IMG/VR virus record: IMGVR_UViG_3300017963_000208
Coordinates: 1-64,000 of that record
Reading direction: 5' to 3' (one strand)
Origin: a virus
DNA length: 64,000 bases
Positions 1 through 6,951 of this stretch are shown here, in pieces. The translations under genes and the position numbers were made by a program. The notes under the pieces are model-generated. The model saw only the letters and a program-made list of their open reading frames with translations, was not told the DNA's origin and ran no database searches. Numbering within the stretch: position 1 is the first letter of the stretch; each line of letters begins with the position of its first letter.

Positions 1-84
1 ACCGTGGTCGCCCCATATCCAAACGCAAACGCCTGACTCACGACCTGCTTTGATCATTTTCTTAACTCTGTTAATACTAGCCAT
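1..84 (-). CDS. AAA-type ATPase, N-terminal fragment (runs off the window)
   Basis: Only the first 28 codons lie in the window. The ATG at 84 follows GGAGG with seven bases between. The visible N-terminus is a short basic helix and then VCVWIWGDHG, a hydrophobic strand leading into what looks like the opening of a Walker A loop (GxxGxGKS), as in MoxR-like AAA+ ATPases. The decisive GKS lies outside the window, so the family call is inference. A sigma70-type promoter at 123-152 lies just upstream, so the gene probably begins its own transcript. Confidence 0.5.
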   Translation of the reverse strand, partial: MASINRVKKMIKAGRESGVCVWIWGDHG

Positions 85-120
85 TGTCAAACCTCCATTA
101 AATTTCTCTGTTCATCCCTT

Positions 121-636
121 TTATCTTACCATGGTTAATTCGGTTTTGTCAAACTCTTTTTCGAGGTAAGCCAAAACTTTTTCAGCATACTGTTCGTTGG
201 TAACTATGTACCCGTTATTATAGAATAAAAGGGCCTTCTCTAGGTTCCCCCCGTACTTCCTTAGTAAGTGGCGCACAAAAAGAGTACCGCACGCAATATT
301 ATTAGCTGGTTCAAAAGCCTGTTTTTTAGTCAGTCCACAAAGTTTATTGTAGATCACAGGCCTTAACTGCATCAGTCCCACCGCTCCAGAATGGGTATTG
401 TAGGCCTCAGAATAGCCGCTAGACTCAATTTGAATGATACTCTGGGTCAAAGTGAAATCAATAGCAGAAAAGTCCTTGAGAGCCGCGTAGTGAGTTGTGA
501 CAACCTTATTTTCTAAGGCATCGACTCTTTTCTTGAGTTTATTGGCCTTGTACTTAGTCATAAATTGAGCAGCAAAGAGGCAGATAACCGCAAAAGTCAA
601 TATATTAATTCTCTTTTTGTTCTGAGTAGTTATCAT
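121..636 (-). CDS. Membrane-anchored lytic transglycosylase (SLT domain)
   Basis: Protein of 171 aa that should cleave the glycan strand of peptidoglycan. Residues about 9-26 are one hydrophobic segment (signal anchor), followed by a short coiled-coil-like stretch. From about residue 60 comes an SLT/goose-lysozyme-type domain: the catalytic glutamate is E71 in IIQIESSG, then GAVGLMQL (84-91), an EPANNIACG segment and the YNNGY motif near 140. The rest of the SLT family supports this order. It is encoded away from the tail genes and on the other strand, so it may be a lysis or cell-wall entry factor rather than a tail component; that role is inference. The last codons contain a promoter for the next gene. 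Confidence 0.85.
   Translation of the reverse strand: MITTQNKKRINILTFAVICLFAAQFMTKYKANKLKKRVDALENKVVTTHYAALKDFSAIDFTLTQSIIQIESSGYSEAYNTHSGAVGLMQLRPVIYNKLCGLTKKQAFEPANNIACGTLFVRHLLRKYGGNLEKALLFYNNGYIVTNEQYAEKVLAYLEKEFDKTELTMVR
123..152 (-). promoter_or_regulatory. sigma70-type promoter inside the 3' end of the SLT gene
   Basis: On the minus strand: TTGACA (152-147), an 18-base spacer, then TAAGAT (128-123) preceded by TGG, an extended -10. The -35 lies in codons of the EFDK motif at the end of the transglycosylase gene. It would drive the ATPase gene starting at 84. Confidence 0.6.
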
Positions 637-646
637 TCTATCCTCC

Positions 647-1738
647 CTAGTGTGGTCTAATGTTTGGAGTGGTAAATCCTAAGCTGCTAATATCACCTCT
701 TTCTAACAGTTCTTTCAACTTGTTAGTCCAAGTATAAGTGGTTTTTCCTGTCTGCCAACTATAATCCCTTTGTAAAAAGGCTTTCTTTAGGGTAACTTTT
801 CTTACGCCGGCGTAGCTAAGTCCTGAATTTCTCAGAGCTCTTTCTCCCTCGTTCTCTTTTAGCCACCGAGACATGCGCTTCATTCTGTCAATTAATTCAG
901 GGGTTTCATCGAAATTAGCATACATTTTCAACCGTCTAGCAACGGAGTTATGCTTATTGATCCGTGCCTGTAATTGTTTCAGACGGTAATGTTTCTTATT
1001 TCTGCGAGGTTTAGTATCCTCAAGGATGAATAGGTCTTTGGGCTTCAATCCCACGGACCTGCCAGTATCCATGTAGACACACCACACGGTATCTTTCATA
1101 AGATCAATGATTTTTTGCGCGTGGTCTCTCTTCTCGGTATCAGCATCAGGCCTTTGCCCATCTTGTACTGCCCACCGCTTTTGATAACTGACCACTCCCC
1201 TAAACCTATGCTCTTTCAAAGCACTATCTTTAATATGGTGACCACTAAACTTGTGCCCAGTGAGCTTTAACACAGCCATTTGAGCAAAGGTTTCAGGATG
1301 TTCTTCTTTGTAACGGTTGTACCAACTAACCCGCCCCTTATCCCCAGTCTTTTTAAACATTTGCAAGAGAGGATAAACCTCTCTCCCACCTGGAGAAGCG
1401 TAGCGGTAATCGCCCGGACTGTCTTGTGAGCGTGCCAAGATAAGATCAGCAACTGTTTTACCCAACTTCTTTTTCATACGCTTTGCCTTGTCATCCAAAG
1501 CAGCCTTCTTTAATTTCTTAATTTCTTTATCAGCGTCCGAAATTAGTTTGTAGAATCTGTCATTCAAGGCTCTACGGGTTTCCCACCGTGGATATCTACC
1601 ATGAATTTTCTCAAACTTACGTCTAAGCTCATAAGTGTCGGTAGTATTTAGAATTTTACGAAGGTTGATCTGAAGTTGTTGTAATTCCTGAATCCTGCGG
1701 TGAGCCTCACCCTTATCAAATTTCTTACGCCGACCCAT
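647..1738 (-). CDS. Large basic protein, function unknown
   Basis: 363 aa, rich in Lys and Arg, largely predicted helical with long charged stretches (residues 1-110 and 240-320). I recognise no catalytic motif. A central segment contains GHKFSGHHIKD with paired histidines, and a tryptophan-rich part lies near the C-terminus. The start ATG overlaps the stop codon of the upstream gene as TAATG, so the two are probably translationally coupled. A DNA- or RNA-binding role would fit the charge but is only inference. Confidence 0.7.
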   Translation of the reverse strand: MGRRKKFDKGEAHRRIQELQQLQINLRKILNTTDTYELRRKFEKIHGRYPRWETRRALNDRFYKLISDADKEIKKLKKAALDDKAKRMKKKLGKTVADLILARSQDSPGDYRYASPGGREVYPLLQMFKKTGDKGRVSWYNRYKEEHPETFAQMAVLKLTGHKFSGHHIKDSALKEHRFRGVVSYQKRWAVQDGQRPDADTEKRDHAQKIIDLMKDTVWCVYMDTGRSVGLKPKDLFILEDTKPRRNKKHYRLKQLQARINKHNSVARRLKMYANFDETPELIDRMKRMSRWLKENEGERALRNSGLSYAGVRKVTLKKAFLQRDYSWQTGKTTYTWTNKLKELLERGDISSLGFTTPNIRPH

Positions 1739-2067
1739 TATTGCACCTTTCCAAAAGCATCATCGGGCAAGTCACCCAACAATTTAAGTAAATCCTCAGC
1801 TTCTTTTTTGTCTTTGTCTGCTTTGGTGGGTTCCTGCTCTGGTTTCAAGCCTTTGAGCAATCCCTCTTGCACATCTTGAATGGCCTTAGCCACCCGCTTA
1901 CTTAACTCTTGTTTGCTGCATAATTGCGCTTCCTCTAGGATATCTCCAACCACCGCTTCAAGGGCTTGGACAGATAGCATAGCAAACGCAATCAGCTCTA
2001 ATTGAGCCAAAGGACTGTTGACAGCTTGCATGGCTTTGTTGATATCAATTTTCTTGTCTTTGGACAT
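1738..2067 (-). CDS. Small helical acidic protein, unknown
   Basis: 109 aa. The N-terminal two thirds read as amphipathic helices (LAQLELIAFAMLSVQALEAV), followed by a Pro/Glu/Lys-rich linker and a short acidic helix ending in DDAFGKVQ. I know no family. It overlaps the gene upstream by 23 bases and the gene downstream by TAATG, so it is embedded in a coupled chain with the large basic protein, which may be its partner. Confidence 0.65.
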   Translation of the reverse strand: MSKDKKIDINKAMQAVNSPLAQLELIAFAMLSVQALEAVVGDILEEAQLCSKQELSKRVAKAIQDVQEGLLKGLKPEQEPTKADKDKKEAEDLLKLLGDLPDDAFGKVQ

Positions 2068-2230
2068 TTTCTTCCTCCCCCTCGTCAGGTAATTGATTAA
2101 ACACCTGATTTCTTGCTTTCTTCATATCGGAATAGAGCTTACGGCCCACTCGGATAATCAGCATAGGATCATTAATCTTCTCCAAAACCTTTTCAACTTC
2201 ACTACTTGTAACTCTCTTGCCTCTAGCCAT
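2045..2230 (-). CDS. Small charged protein, unknown
   Basis: 61 aa from the second of two adjacent ATGs. The SD AGGAG lies six bases from the ATG at 2230 and only three from the one at 2233, so the second is preferred. The sequence is helical (SSEVEKVLEKINDP, then a basic helix) with an acidic C-terminus. It is the first gene after the promoter at 2253-2281. No family recognised. Confidence 0.65.
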   Translation of the reverse strand: MARGKRVTSSEVEKVLEKINDPMLIIRVGRKLYSDMKKARNQVFNQLPDEGEEENVQRQEN

Positions 2231-2252
2231 CATTTACTCCTTTGATTCTTTG

Positions 2253-2281
2253 ATCGTATCACAATCCTCTGTGGATTGCAA
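2253..2281 (-). promoter_or_regulatory. sigma70-type promoter
   Basis: Minus strand TTGCAA (2281-2276), exactly 17 bases, TACGAT (2258-2253), then AAAGGAG and the gene at 2230. The -10 TACGATC is identical to that of the promoter at 4676-4704. Confidence 0.6.
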
Positions 2282-2288
2282 GTCTAAA

Positions 2289-2636
2289 TCACTTTCCACT
2301 GTCCTCTTTAAATATAGCCCTGGCCCAGATAGACGGTTTGGAATCTGCTTTTTTACCTTTCATATATTCTGTAGTTGCATCACCAAATAAAGAGTTTAAC
2401 CATCTGTGTAGACTAGCCAAATCTGATATACTAATAAGAGTATAGTCAGCGTTGTATGCTTCCCCAAGGCTTACTTTGGTTACCGGCTCCCCGCTATCGG
2501 GAGATGAGATTTTAATATAAACATTTCCCCCTTTCCACGATAACTGTTTTTCAGCTTTATTTTTTTCTTTCTGAGCTTTCGCCAAGTCTTGATTCTTGGT
2601 TTTTAGCTCTTTCACTAGACTTTCTATGCGTTTCAT
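2289..2636 (-). CDS. Coiled-coil protein with an internal YMK motif, unknown
   Basis: 115 aa. Residues 1-34 form a Lys/Glu-rich coiled coil, followed by a beta-rich part (VYIKISSPDSG) and an amphipathic helix SLHRWLNSLFGD. Directly after it comes TTEYMKGKK, which matches the C-terminal tail of the neighbouring KOW-type proteins but is internal here, with about 18 residues following. The gene at 14681-15007 in the right-hand cluster has the same layout (coiled coil, beta strands, L-x-x-WL helix) and is a likely distant paralogue. The SD AGGAG lies six bases before ATG. Confidence 0.65.
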   Translation of the reverse strand: MKRIESLVKELKTKNQDLAKAQKEKNKAEKQLSWKGGNVYIKISSPDSGEPVTKVSLGEAYNADYTLISISDLASLHRWLNSLFGDATTEYMKGKKADSKPSIWARAIFKEDSGK

Positions 2637-2645
2637 ACCAATCTC

Positions 2646-2705
2646 CTAATGTACCACGCAACGTAGTGTGATAAAAAGAATTAGTAGCAGCAAAATAAAA
2701 CCCAT
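2646..2705 (-). CDS. 19-residue hydrophobic micropeptide
   Basis: The frame starts with an ATG that overlaps the stop of the upstream gene as TAATG. It encodes MGFILLLLILFITLRCVVH, almost wholly a membrane-length hydrophobic helix. The TAATG coupling and the tight fit between neighbours favour a real micro-gene. Its size means it could be chance, and no function is assigned. Confidence 0.4.
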   Translation of the reverse strand: MGFILLLLILFITLRCVVH

Positions 2706-3067
2706 TACTTCTTATTCTCCTTCATGTAGTCAACAGCATTGAAGAATCGTATATTGATCCCGTTGTTGCGGCAGACCTCTAAAAATTCATCCCACTCTAT
2801 ATAACCATCGTCACCTTCTTTGGTAGTGTACCTAAATCGGATCAAGGTTTCGCTGTTACGTTTGACACAGGAATCGCACTCCCCTTTTCGCAAGGTACGG
2901 GAAGCACACTTCTCACACTGTTTCGTAATGTCTAGAGAAAACCGATTACCCCTAAATCGTCCATACAATAAATAACCATCTATGGTCTTGGCGAATAACT
3001 GAGTGGGACATATACCACCAAAGTGGAAATGGTCTTTACTATCTGATCTTATGGTGAGGTTGATCAA
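2705..3067 (-). CDS. Zinc-ribbon protein with the shared YMK tail
   Basis: 120 aa. The start is TTG at 3067, overlapping the upstream stop as TTGA, with GGAG in reach. A four-cysteine knuckle pair (CEKCASR...CDSC) at about residues 51-69 should bind zinc. The protein has no KOW-type GD motif, but it ends FFNAVDYMKENKK, which matches the tail of the small KOW proteins. It therefore shows the tail on a different N-terminal domain, an argument that the tail is a separable module. Confidence 0.65.
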   Translation of the reverse strand: MINLTIRSDSKDHFHFGGICPTQLFAKTIDGYLLYGRFRGNRFSLDITKQCEKCASRTLRKGECDSCVKRNSETLIRFRYTTKEGDDGYIEWDEFLEVCRNNGINIRFFNAVDYMKENKK

Positions 3068-3249
3068 TTCTTTTTCTCCGAGACAGTGTAACGTCTATGG
3101 TTATTTTGGTGACCGTTAGAGCAGCACCACATCATTTTCTTTTTTCCCTTGAGAGGCACAACTAAGGTAGACACAGCCTCAGCATTACACTCAGCACATT
3201 GGTTATGAACAAACTGTTTAACTTTGGTTTGATGTTTTCTAGTCGCCAT
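3064..3249 (-). CDS. Small zinc-ribbon protein
   Basis: 61 aa with CAECN near residue 18 and WCCSNGH near residue 42, a compact CxxC...CCxxGH zinc-binding pattern. The rest is basic. The SD GGAGG precedes ATG. It overlaps both neighbours. Function unknown; nucleic-acid binding is likely from fold and charge but unproven. Confidence 0.6.
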   Translation of the reverse strand: MATRKHQTKVKQFVHNQCAECNAEAVSTLVVPLKGKKKMMWCCSNGHQNNHRRYTVSEKKN

Positions 3250-3682
3250 CTCTTGACCTCCCTAGAATCATGGCCGCACCACATTGACGGCAGGTTTTAG
3301 GTACATCCCTCAATCTTACTTTGACTGGATCAAAACTCAAATGGTGCGAGCAGTCATTGCTAGCGCACCGAAAAGTCATTTGCTTACCAGTGATATAGTT
3401 CCTTTCAATAGCCTGTGCTTCCTCCGGGGAAGGGGAGGGGGGAGACTGAACGGAGGGACTTTCTTCTATGATTAAAGGAGGTTCATGGTCTATGTCCTCA
3501 GTCTCCCCTAAATCTACTAAAGTTTCATTGATCATATCTAGCAGACATTGAGAATTGTTTTTGAAAGTTTTGGGCTCTTTATCAATGATTACATAACCAC
3601 AGTGGCGGCAGCGGTGGTTGCCCGAACCGTCAACAGTAAAGTGAGTAGACCCACAACCCATGCAGCGATTAATAATTTTCAT
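3239..3682 (-). CDS. Protein with two zinc ribbons
   Basis: 147 aa from the ATG at 3682, preferred over an upstream in-frame TTG because purine-rich SD sequence lies just before it. The N-terminal ribbon is CMGCGS...CRHCGY and the C-terminal ribbon is CASNDCSHH...CRQCGA, joined by a Pro/Ser/Glu-rich linker (SPSVQSPPSPSPEE). Ribbons of this type are common in small phage proteins of unknown role. It overlaps the downstream ribbon gene by 11 bases. Confidence 0.65.
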   Translation of the reverse strand: MKIINRCMGCGSTHFTVDGSGNHRCRHCGYVIIDKEPKTFKNNSQCLLDMINETLVDLGETEDIDHEPPLIIEESPSVQSPPSPSPEEAQAIERNYITGKQMTFRCASNDCSHHLSFDPVKVRLRDVPKTCRQCGAAMILGRSRDGD

Positions 3683-3836
3683 TGATTCGCTTCCTTTCCT
3701 CTTCAAGATTCATGGCGTGGAAGTATAGAATAGCCTGTTGATAATGATATCGAGCCACATGGATTGAGCCCTGCGCCTTGAACCTTTCAGCTAACTTTCT
3801 ATGGGTTAGCCATTTATGTTTGTTGTTTGTCTCCAC
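3669..3836 (-). CDS. Small helical protein, GTG start
   Basis: 55 aa, found by reading the gap between larger genes. The frame begins at GTG (3836) with GAAAGG upstream and runs to TAA at 3669, overlapping the next gene by 14 bases; its last codons supply that gene's purine-rich SD. The sequence (HRKLAERFKAQG, then HYQQAILYFHAMNLEEE) is amphipathic helix. No family recognised. Confidence 0.5.
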   Translation of the reverse strand: METNNKHKWLTHRKLAERFKAQGSIHVARYHYQQAILYFHAMNLEEERKRINENY

Positions 3837-3984
3837 CTTTCTTAAACCTTTCGTACAGCTTGTCTGCTGCTAATTCCAAAAATCTTTTCTTCTTTGGCGA
3901 AGTATTACCAGGAAAACCATACACATCATCCATTGCTTTCCTAATGATCTCTTTAACTTCGCTTATGTCTGATTTCTTGATCAT
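3814..3984 (-). CDS. Small basic helical protein
   Basis: 56 aa, read from the gap upstream of the double zinc-ribbon gene. It has the helix SDISEVKEIIRKAMDDVYG, a short loop and a second basic helix. The promoter at 3990-4018 would start transcription right at this ATG, which lacks an SD. An internal ATG at 3933 has AGGAAAG at good spacing and would give 39 aa. Which start is used is open. Confidence 0.5.
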   Translation of the reverse strand: MIKKSDISEVKEIIRKAMDDVYGFPGNTSPKKKRFLELAADKLYERFKKGGDKQQT

Positions 3985-3989
3985 ACTTC

Positions 3990-4018
3990 ATTCTATCAAA
4001 TGTCAACAGGTTTGTCAA
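3990..4018 (-). promoter_or_regulatory. sigma70-type promoter inside a gene end
   Basis: Minus strand TTGACA (4018-4013), 17 bases, TAGAAT (3995-3990). The -35 and spacer encode the final FDKPVDI residues of the gene 3996-4298. A second TTGACA (4006-4001) precedes TATGAT by 15 bases and may be an alternative. Confidence 0.6.
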
Positions 4019-4298
4019 ATTTATTTTTCCTAGTATTTTTCATATGCTGTATAGTAGAGGGTCTAAGAAGTTCCTCGGTAGTGGCCCCATTGATATCTAA
4101 ATAGCGTTTGCAACTAGGAGGAAGTTGCTGGTTGTCTAAAAATTTTATGCGATACACATTATCATTCCCTTCCTGTTCCCAATTTCCCTGACTAACTAAT
4201 TTGGTTACAGTGGCGGGAATGTGAAATGATTCGCAGTACCAACACCACACCATCACCTCATCCCCTGGAAAGTATTTCTGTTCAATGGGTTGGCTCAT
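3996..4298 (-). CDS. KOW/SH3-like small protein with YMK-type tail
   Basis: 100 aa. The GD of the KOW-type motif is at residues 12-13 (KYFPGDEVMVW), and a paired-cysteine WCWYC follows. The family tail appears as LRPSTIQHMKNTRK, but it is extended by NKFDKPVDI. The extension is the part that carries a promoter on the same strand, so its residues may be dictated by DNA function. It overlaps the zinc-binding gene upstream by 17 bases. Confidence 0.65.
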   Translation of the reverse strand: MSQPIEQKYFPGDEVMVWCWYCESFHIPATVTKLVSQGNWEQEGNDNVYRIKFLDNQQLPPSCKRYLDINGATTEELLRPSTIQHMKNTRKNKFDKPVDI

Positions 4299-4494
4299 CC
4301 TCTTCCTCTTGCAGTTCTTTTAATCTAGCTTCCATTTCTTCGGTAGTCATGTTTTTGACTCTTTCGTTGATCTCCCGAATACCTTTTTCCATAAAATCAT
4401 AATGCTCATGGCACAAATAAACCAAATCATCTCCAACTCTTATAATCCGGTTGGCGTGTTTAGAACAATTTTTGATTTGACAGGTTTTGCTCAT
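4282..4494 (-). CDS. Small zinc-finger-like protein with helical tail
   Basis: 70 aa. The Cys/His pattern CQIKNCSKHA...YLCHEHY (residues 5-32) is a compact zinc site, followed by a charged helix rich in Glu. It is coupled to the upstream gene by TAATG. Proteins of this shape occur in many phages without assigned role. Confidence 0.6.
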   Translation of the reverse strand: MSKTCQIKNCSKHANRIIRVGDDLVYLCHEHYDFMEKGIREINERVKNMTTEEMEARLKELQEEEDEPTH

Positions 4495-4652
4495 TAAATA
4501 CCCGCCAACTCGTAGGATTTCTTAAACATTTCGTAACAGAACTTCGCATGGCGCAAGGCTTTCTCACAATCATGGAGAATACCATAGTCACGAAACTTAA
4601 TCCACATCTTTTTAAAGGTAAGTGCCTGATAGTATGCTTCTATTCCTGTCAT
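4494..4652 (-). CDS. Small helical protein, unknown
   Basis: 52 aa from the ATG at 4652, which has GGGAGG eight bases upstream; the longer frame has no SD. The ATG overlaps the upstream stop as ATGA. The sequence is aromatic-rich helix (AYYQALTFKKMWIKF...FCYEMFKKSYELAG). It lies directly downstream of the promoter at 4676-4704. Confidence 0.6.
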   Translation of the reverse strand: MTGIEAYYQALTFKKMWIKFRDYGILHDCEKALRHAKFCYEMFKKSYELAGI

Positions 4653-4966
4653 TGTTTTTTCCTCCCTATTAATTGATCGTACCAAATTAATTCGCTCTTG
4701 TCAAATTCTTTTTTTACCTTATTTATCATACGGTTAAACTGCATTGTACGGATCGTATCTAGTCGATAATCGGTTAAGCACTCAACCTCTATTTGGTATA
4801 ACAAAGGAGGATTGTTCAGAAAAACTCTGGCTAAATGCTCACTTATATCATCCCCCACTGTCAATACATACATTTTATTTTCTTTTTCTGTCTCGGGTAG
4901 AGAGTAGAGAAATCGTACTTCCCACGATCTTTTCTCTGGCAAAATTCTGTAAACATTTACAATCAC
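4649..4966 (-). CDS. Unknown protein with an internal LDTIRTM motif
   Basis: 105 aa, GTG start overlapping the upstream stop as GTGA. The N-terminal 70 residues look like mixed alpha/beta. Residues about 73-80 (YRLDTIRTM) resemble the family tail of the KOW proteins, but about 25 residues follow, among them KKEFDKSELIW, which are encoded by promoter DNA. One reading is that an ancestral tail was extended when the promoter was fused to the gene end. No KOW motif is seen. Confidence 0.6.
   Translation of the reverse strand: MIVNVYRILPEKRSWEVRFLYSLPETEKENKMYVLTVGDDISEHLARVFLNNPPLLYQIEVECLTDYRLDTIRTMQFNRMINKVKKEFDKSELIWYDQLIGRKKQ
4676..4704 (-). promoter_or_regulatory. sigma70-type promoter inside a gene end
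   Basis: Minus strand TTGACA (4704-4699), 17 bases, TACGAT (4681-4676) preceded by TGG. It lies in the codons for EFDKSELIWYDQ of the gene 4649-4966. It shares the stretch CGAATTAA with the promoter at 123-152. Confidence 0.65.
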
Positions 4967-5436
4967 TTAGCCCACCCCGGTCTCTGTCTATTAGTCCACT
5001 GTGGCTTTCTCTTATCATTTTCCCACTTGTCTTTTAGACATAATCTGTAAGCCTTGAATATATTGAGCTCTTTTTTGAATTTAGTACAGTTAGGAAACAT
5101 AGTGATTTCATTAGACTCTGGCATGAACGCATAGCCGGCATAGAAAATCTCCAAATATTGCTTACACTTATGTGTTTTACCGTAACGAAAGTTATACTCA
5201 TCGCACAAGGCTCTGAAATGGTTTAATAACCACAGGTAGTTAGCTGCGTTAGTCCTTGTCCAGATTGCACAAGGATGGTTGACATGAGTGGGGCGATAGG
5301 GAGCATTAGTAGCCCCCATAACGTGCATAGCGGTAGAGAGCAACTGAGCAGATTCTAGACACATTTTGATCACTCGCTTGTTGTCCAGTACTCTAGCTGA
5401 CTTGTGAGCGTCTAAATATGTAACAAAGATGTTCAC
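4963..5436 (-). CDS. Pyrimidine-dimer-glycosylase-like protein
   Basis: 157 aa. It begins MNIFVTYLDAHKSARVLDNK and continues with RVIKMCLESAQLLSTAMH, HVNHPCAIWTRTN, NYLWLLNHF and EYNFRYGKTHK. This matches a phage family usually placed with the pyrimidine dimer DNA glycosylase/DenV fold (PF03013-like), recalled without a search. If active it would excise UV-damaged bases, but the family is poorly characterised and the phage version may act on other DNA. It sits among unrelated small genes with four-base overlaps. Confidence 0.6.
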   Translation of the reverse strand: MNIFVTYLDAHKSARVLDNKRVIKMCLESAQLLSTAMHVMGATNAPYRPTHVNHPCAIWTRTNAANYLWLLNHFRALCDEYNFRYGKTHKCKQYLEIFYAGYAFMPESNEITMFPNCTKFKKELNIFKAYRLCLKDKWENDKRKPQWTNRQRPGWAK

Positions 5437-5648
5437 GCCTTACCTCTCTTCATATATTCTATAGGAGAAACCACTTGTAATTCCCTGATGTTATCGGTTT
5501 CTACGACCCTTCCGGGGATAAACAAATCTCTCAGCAATACTCTACTAAACACATAGTTGATATCATATCTATATTCTATACGGCAGCCTTCGAAAGAGAA
5601 AAGGCATCCCTGGTAACTAACAATTTTGTTTTTTAGATTAATTACCAC
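5433..5648 (-). CDS. Small protein with YMK tail but no KOW GD motif
   Basis: 71 aa, GTG start with AGAGGG upstream. The body is beta-rich (SFEGCRIEYRYDINYVF) and lacks GDxV, but the end VVSPIEYMKRGKA fits the family tail. It is either a diverged member or an unrelated domain carrying the same tail. It overlaps both neighbours. Confidence 0.6.
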   Translation of the reverse strand: MVINLKNKIVSYQGCLFSFEGCRIEYRYDINYVFSRVLLRDLFIPGRVVETDNIRELQVVSPIEYMKRGKA

Positions 5649-5907
5649 TCTTTCCCTCTTTCATCATAGTCACTGTGTCTAATCCCTGAATATCCGTAGC
5701 ATTGATTCTACCCGTTAAATCACTCCATAAAAAACTCACATAAATAATTGAAAAGATTAGATTACCCTCAAGAGATACACCTTCTATTATATCAACTATT
5801 TCTGCTTTCTCTGTCCCGTGAGTATTATGGAAATAGGTACCAAAATCCACCTGAGAGTGCGGCCTGACAAGGATTCTGTCGCCCTTTTTGTATTTCTTGT
5901 TAGGCAT
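5638..5907 (-). CDS. KOW/SH3-like small protein with YMK-type tail
   Basis: 89 aa. The N-terminus KKYKKGDRILVR has GD at residues 9-10; strands follow, then the tail INATDIQGLDTVTMMKEGK. In the tail, M is doubled where most members have YM. The start ATG lies inside the end of the upstream paralogue. Confidence 0.65.
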   Translation of the reverse strand: MPNKKYKKGDRILVRPHSQVDFGTYFHNTHGTEKAEIVDIIEGVSLEGNLIFSIIYVSFLWSDLTGRINATDIQGLDTVTMMKEGKSGN

Positions 5908-6145
5908 ATCTTTTGTTTTTCATGTAGTAGAGGGTATTAAATCCTCTGATTTCATTTTCGTGCATTTCAATTTCTCCGTCAGCCCAGTCTGTAATCCAGT
6001 ATTTTGGAGACCAATCTCTTCGATCAATACCACGCTTTATGATAGTGGCCTCCCATCTCTGATCATACCATTCTATATCTACCCTATCCCCACATTTGTA
6101 TTTATATTTAGGTTTTGGTCTTTTCTTGCGCTTCTTTTTTCCCAC
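5900..6145 (-). CDS. KOW/SH3-like small protein with YMK tail
   Basis: 81 aa, GTG start with AAAAGGAA upstream. A very basic leader (GKKKRKKRPKPKYKYK) precedes GD at 19-20. Tryptophans and ITDWADGEIEMHENEI form the probable last strands, followed by the tail RGFNTLYYMKNKRYA. It lies just downstream of the promoter at 6183-6212. Confidence 0.65.
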   Translation of the reverse strand: MGKKKRKKRPKPKYKYKCGDRVDIEWYDQRWEATIIKRGIDRRDWSPKYWITDWADGEIEMHENEIRGFNTLYYMKNKRYA

Positions 6146-6395
6146 GATTTCTATTCCTTTTAACTTTCATCTGGTTTATTATATCATATCTAAGAATGTG
6201 TCTATCTGTCAAGTATTGACCCCACCCCATAACTTTATATTTTCTGGAATAAAGGGGCACTGACCCCGTATAAGAGTAATGTTCATAACCCGTTATTTGC
6301 TCATAGACTGATTCTATTTTGGTTCGTACCTCTGTAAGGTATGGAGGTATCCTTACCCACACCCAATCTCCCGCTTGATAGTTAGGTTTATTCAT
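6108..6395 (-). CDS. KOW/SH3-like small protein with extended YMK-type tail
   Basis: 95 aa. NYQAGDWVWVRI has GD at 9-10. The tail is RHILRYDIINQMKVKR and is extended by a basic stretch (NRNRGKKEAQEKTKT) that overlaps the start of the downstream paralogue by 38 bases, the longest overlap in the cluster. A promoter is embedded in its tail codons. Confidence 0.65.
   Translation of the reverse strand: MNKPNYQAGDWVWVRIPPYLTEVRTKIESVYEQITGYEHYSYTGSVPLYSRKYKVMGWGQYLTDRHILRYDIINQMKVKRNRNRGKKEAQEKTKT
6183..6212 (-). promoter_or_regulatory. sigma70-type promoter inside a coding region
   Basis: Minus strand TTGACA (6212-6207), 18 bases, TATGAT (6188-6183). It is wholly inside the 3' part of the gene 6108-6395, in the codons for YLTDRHILRYDI, and would drive the gene at 6145. 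Confidence 0.5.
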
Positions 6396-6951
6396 CTTCT
6401 AGACTCTTTTCTAATTTCTCCATGTTCTCTTCCGTGGCGTATTTAAAAGGAAACTTAGCCCACAAACGTACTGGATGGTACTGCTCACCACTGCTAGACT
6501 TCTTGCCAACCTTCATATTGGCGAATCTCTCACGCTTTGGGAGCTTTTTAGTGTTGAACCCTTTGTAGACCTCTAACACTTCCTTATCTAGGTCGATCAC
6601 GTAAGCGTATTCACAGAATAGAGAATCAGCAACAAAATCAATAGAGTTACATAAATCTCTAACATTACCACGACTTATCATTGATAGGATATCAGCAGCA
6701 GTATCTCTGCTAAATTCTGGGTACTTGGTGGGCCAAGCATCTCCTACTTTGTCAACTATTGCCTGTATATCCGCGTCCGATAGAAAGCTGCACTCCCTAA
6801 CTGACCACCGGAAATCCTCTAGATCCATTTCATTTTGTATAAAATCACAAATAGTTGCGCCCTGTCCAGTAGGGTATCCATCCCATTGCCCGTACTGAGC
6901 AACTTTGATCTTACCATCACAAACTACAGCGGTAATGTTCCTAGTTCCCAT
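6388..6951 (-). CDS. GTRN-type conserved phage protein, unknown function
   Basis: 187 aa. The N-terminus MGTRNITAVVCDGKIKVAQY, followed by GQWDGYPTGQG, is a pattern I associate with a conserved family found in phages and bacterial genomes, without known activity. The middle is helical (DADIQAIVDKVGDAWPTKYP), and YAYVIDLDKEVLEVYKG is a strand pair. No catalytic residues can be proposed with confidence. Confidence 0.7.
   Translation of the reverse strand: MGTRNITAVVCDGKIKVAQYGQWDGYPTGQGATICDFIQNEMDLEDFRWSVRECSFLSDADIQAIVDKVGDAWPTKYPEFSRDTAADILSMISRGNVRDLCNSIDFVADSLFCEYAYVIDLDKEVLEVYKGFNTKKLPKRERFANMKVGKKSSSGEQYHPVRLWAKFPFKYATEENMEKLEKSLEDE

Noticed and set aside
6722-6757. TTGACA on the minus strand inside the GTRN-type gene
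   Set aside because: No -10 sequence at 16-18 bases; it simply encodes Val-Asp-Lys.
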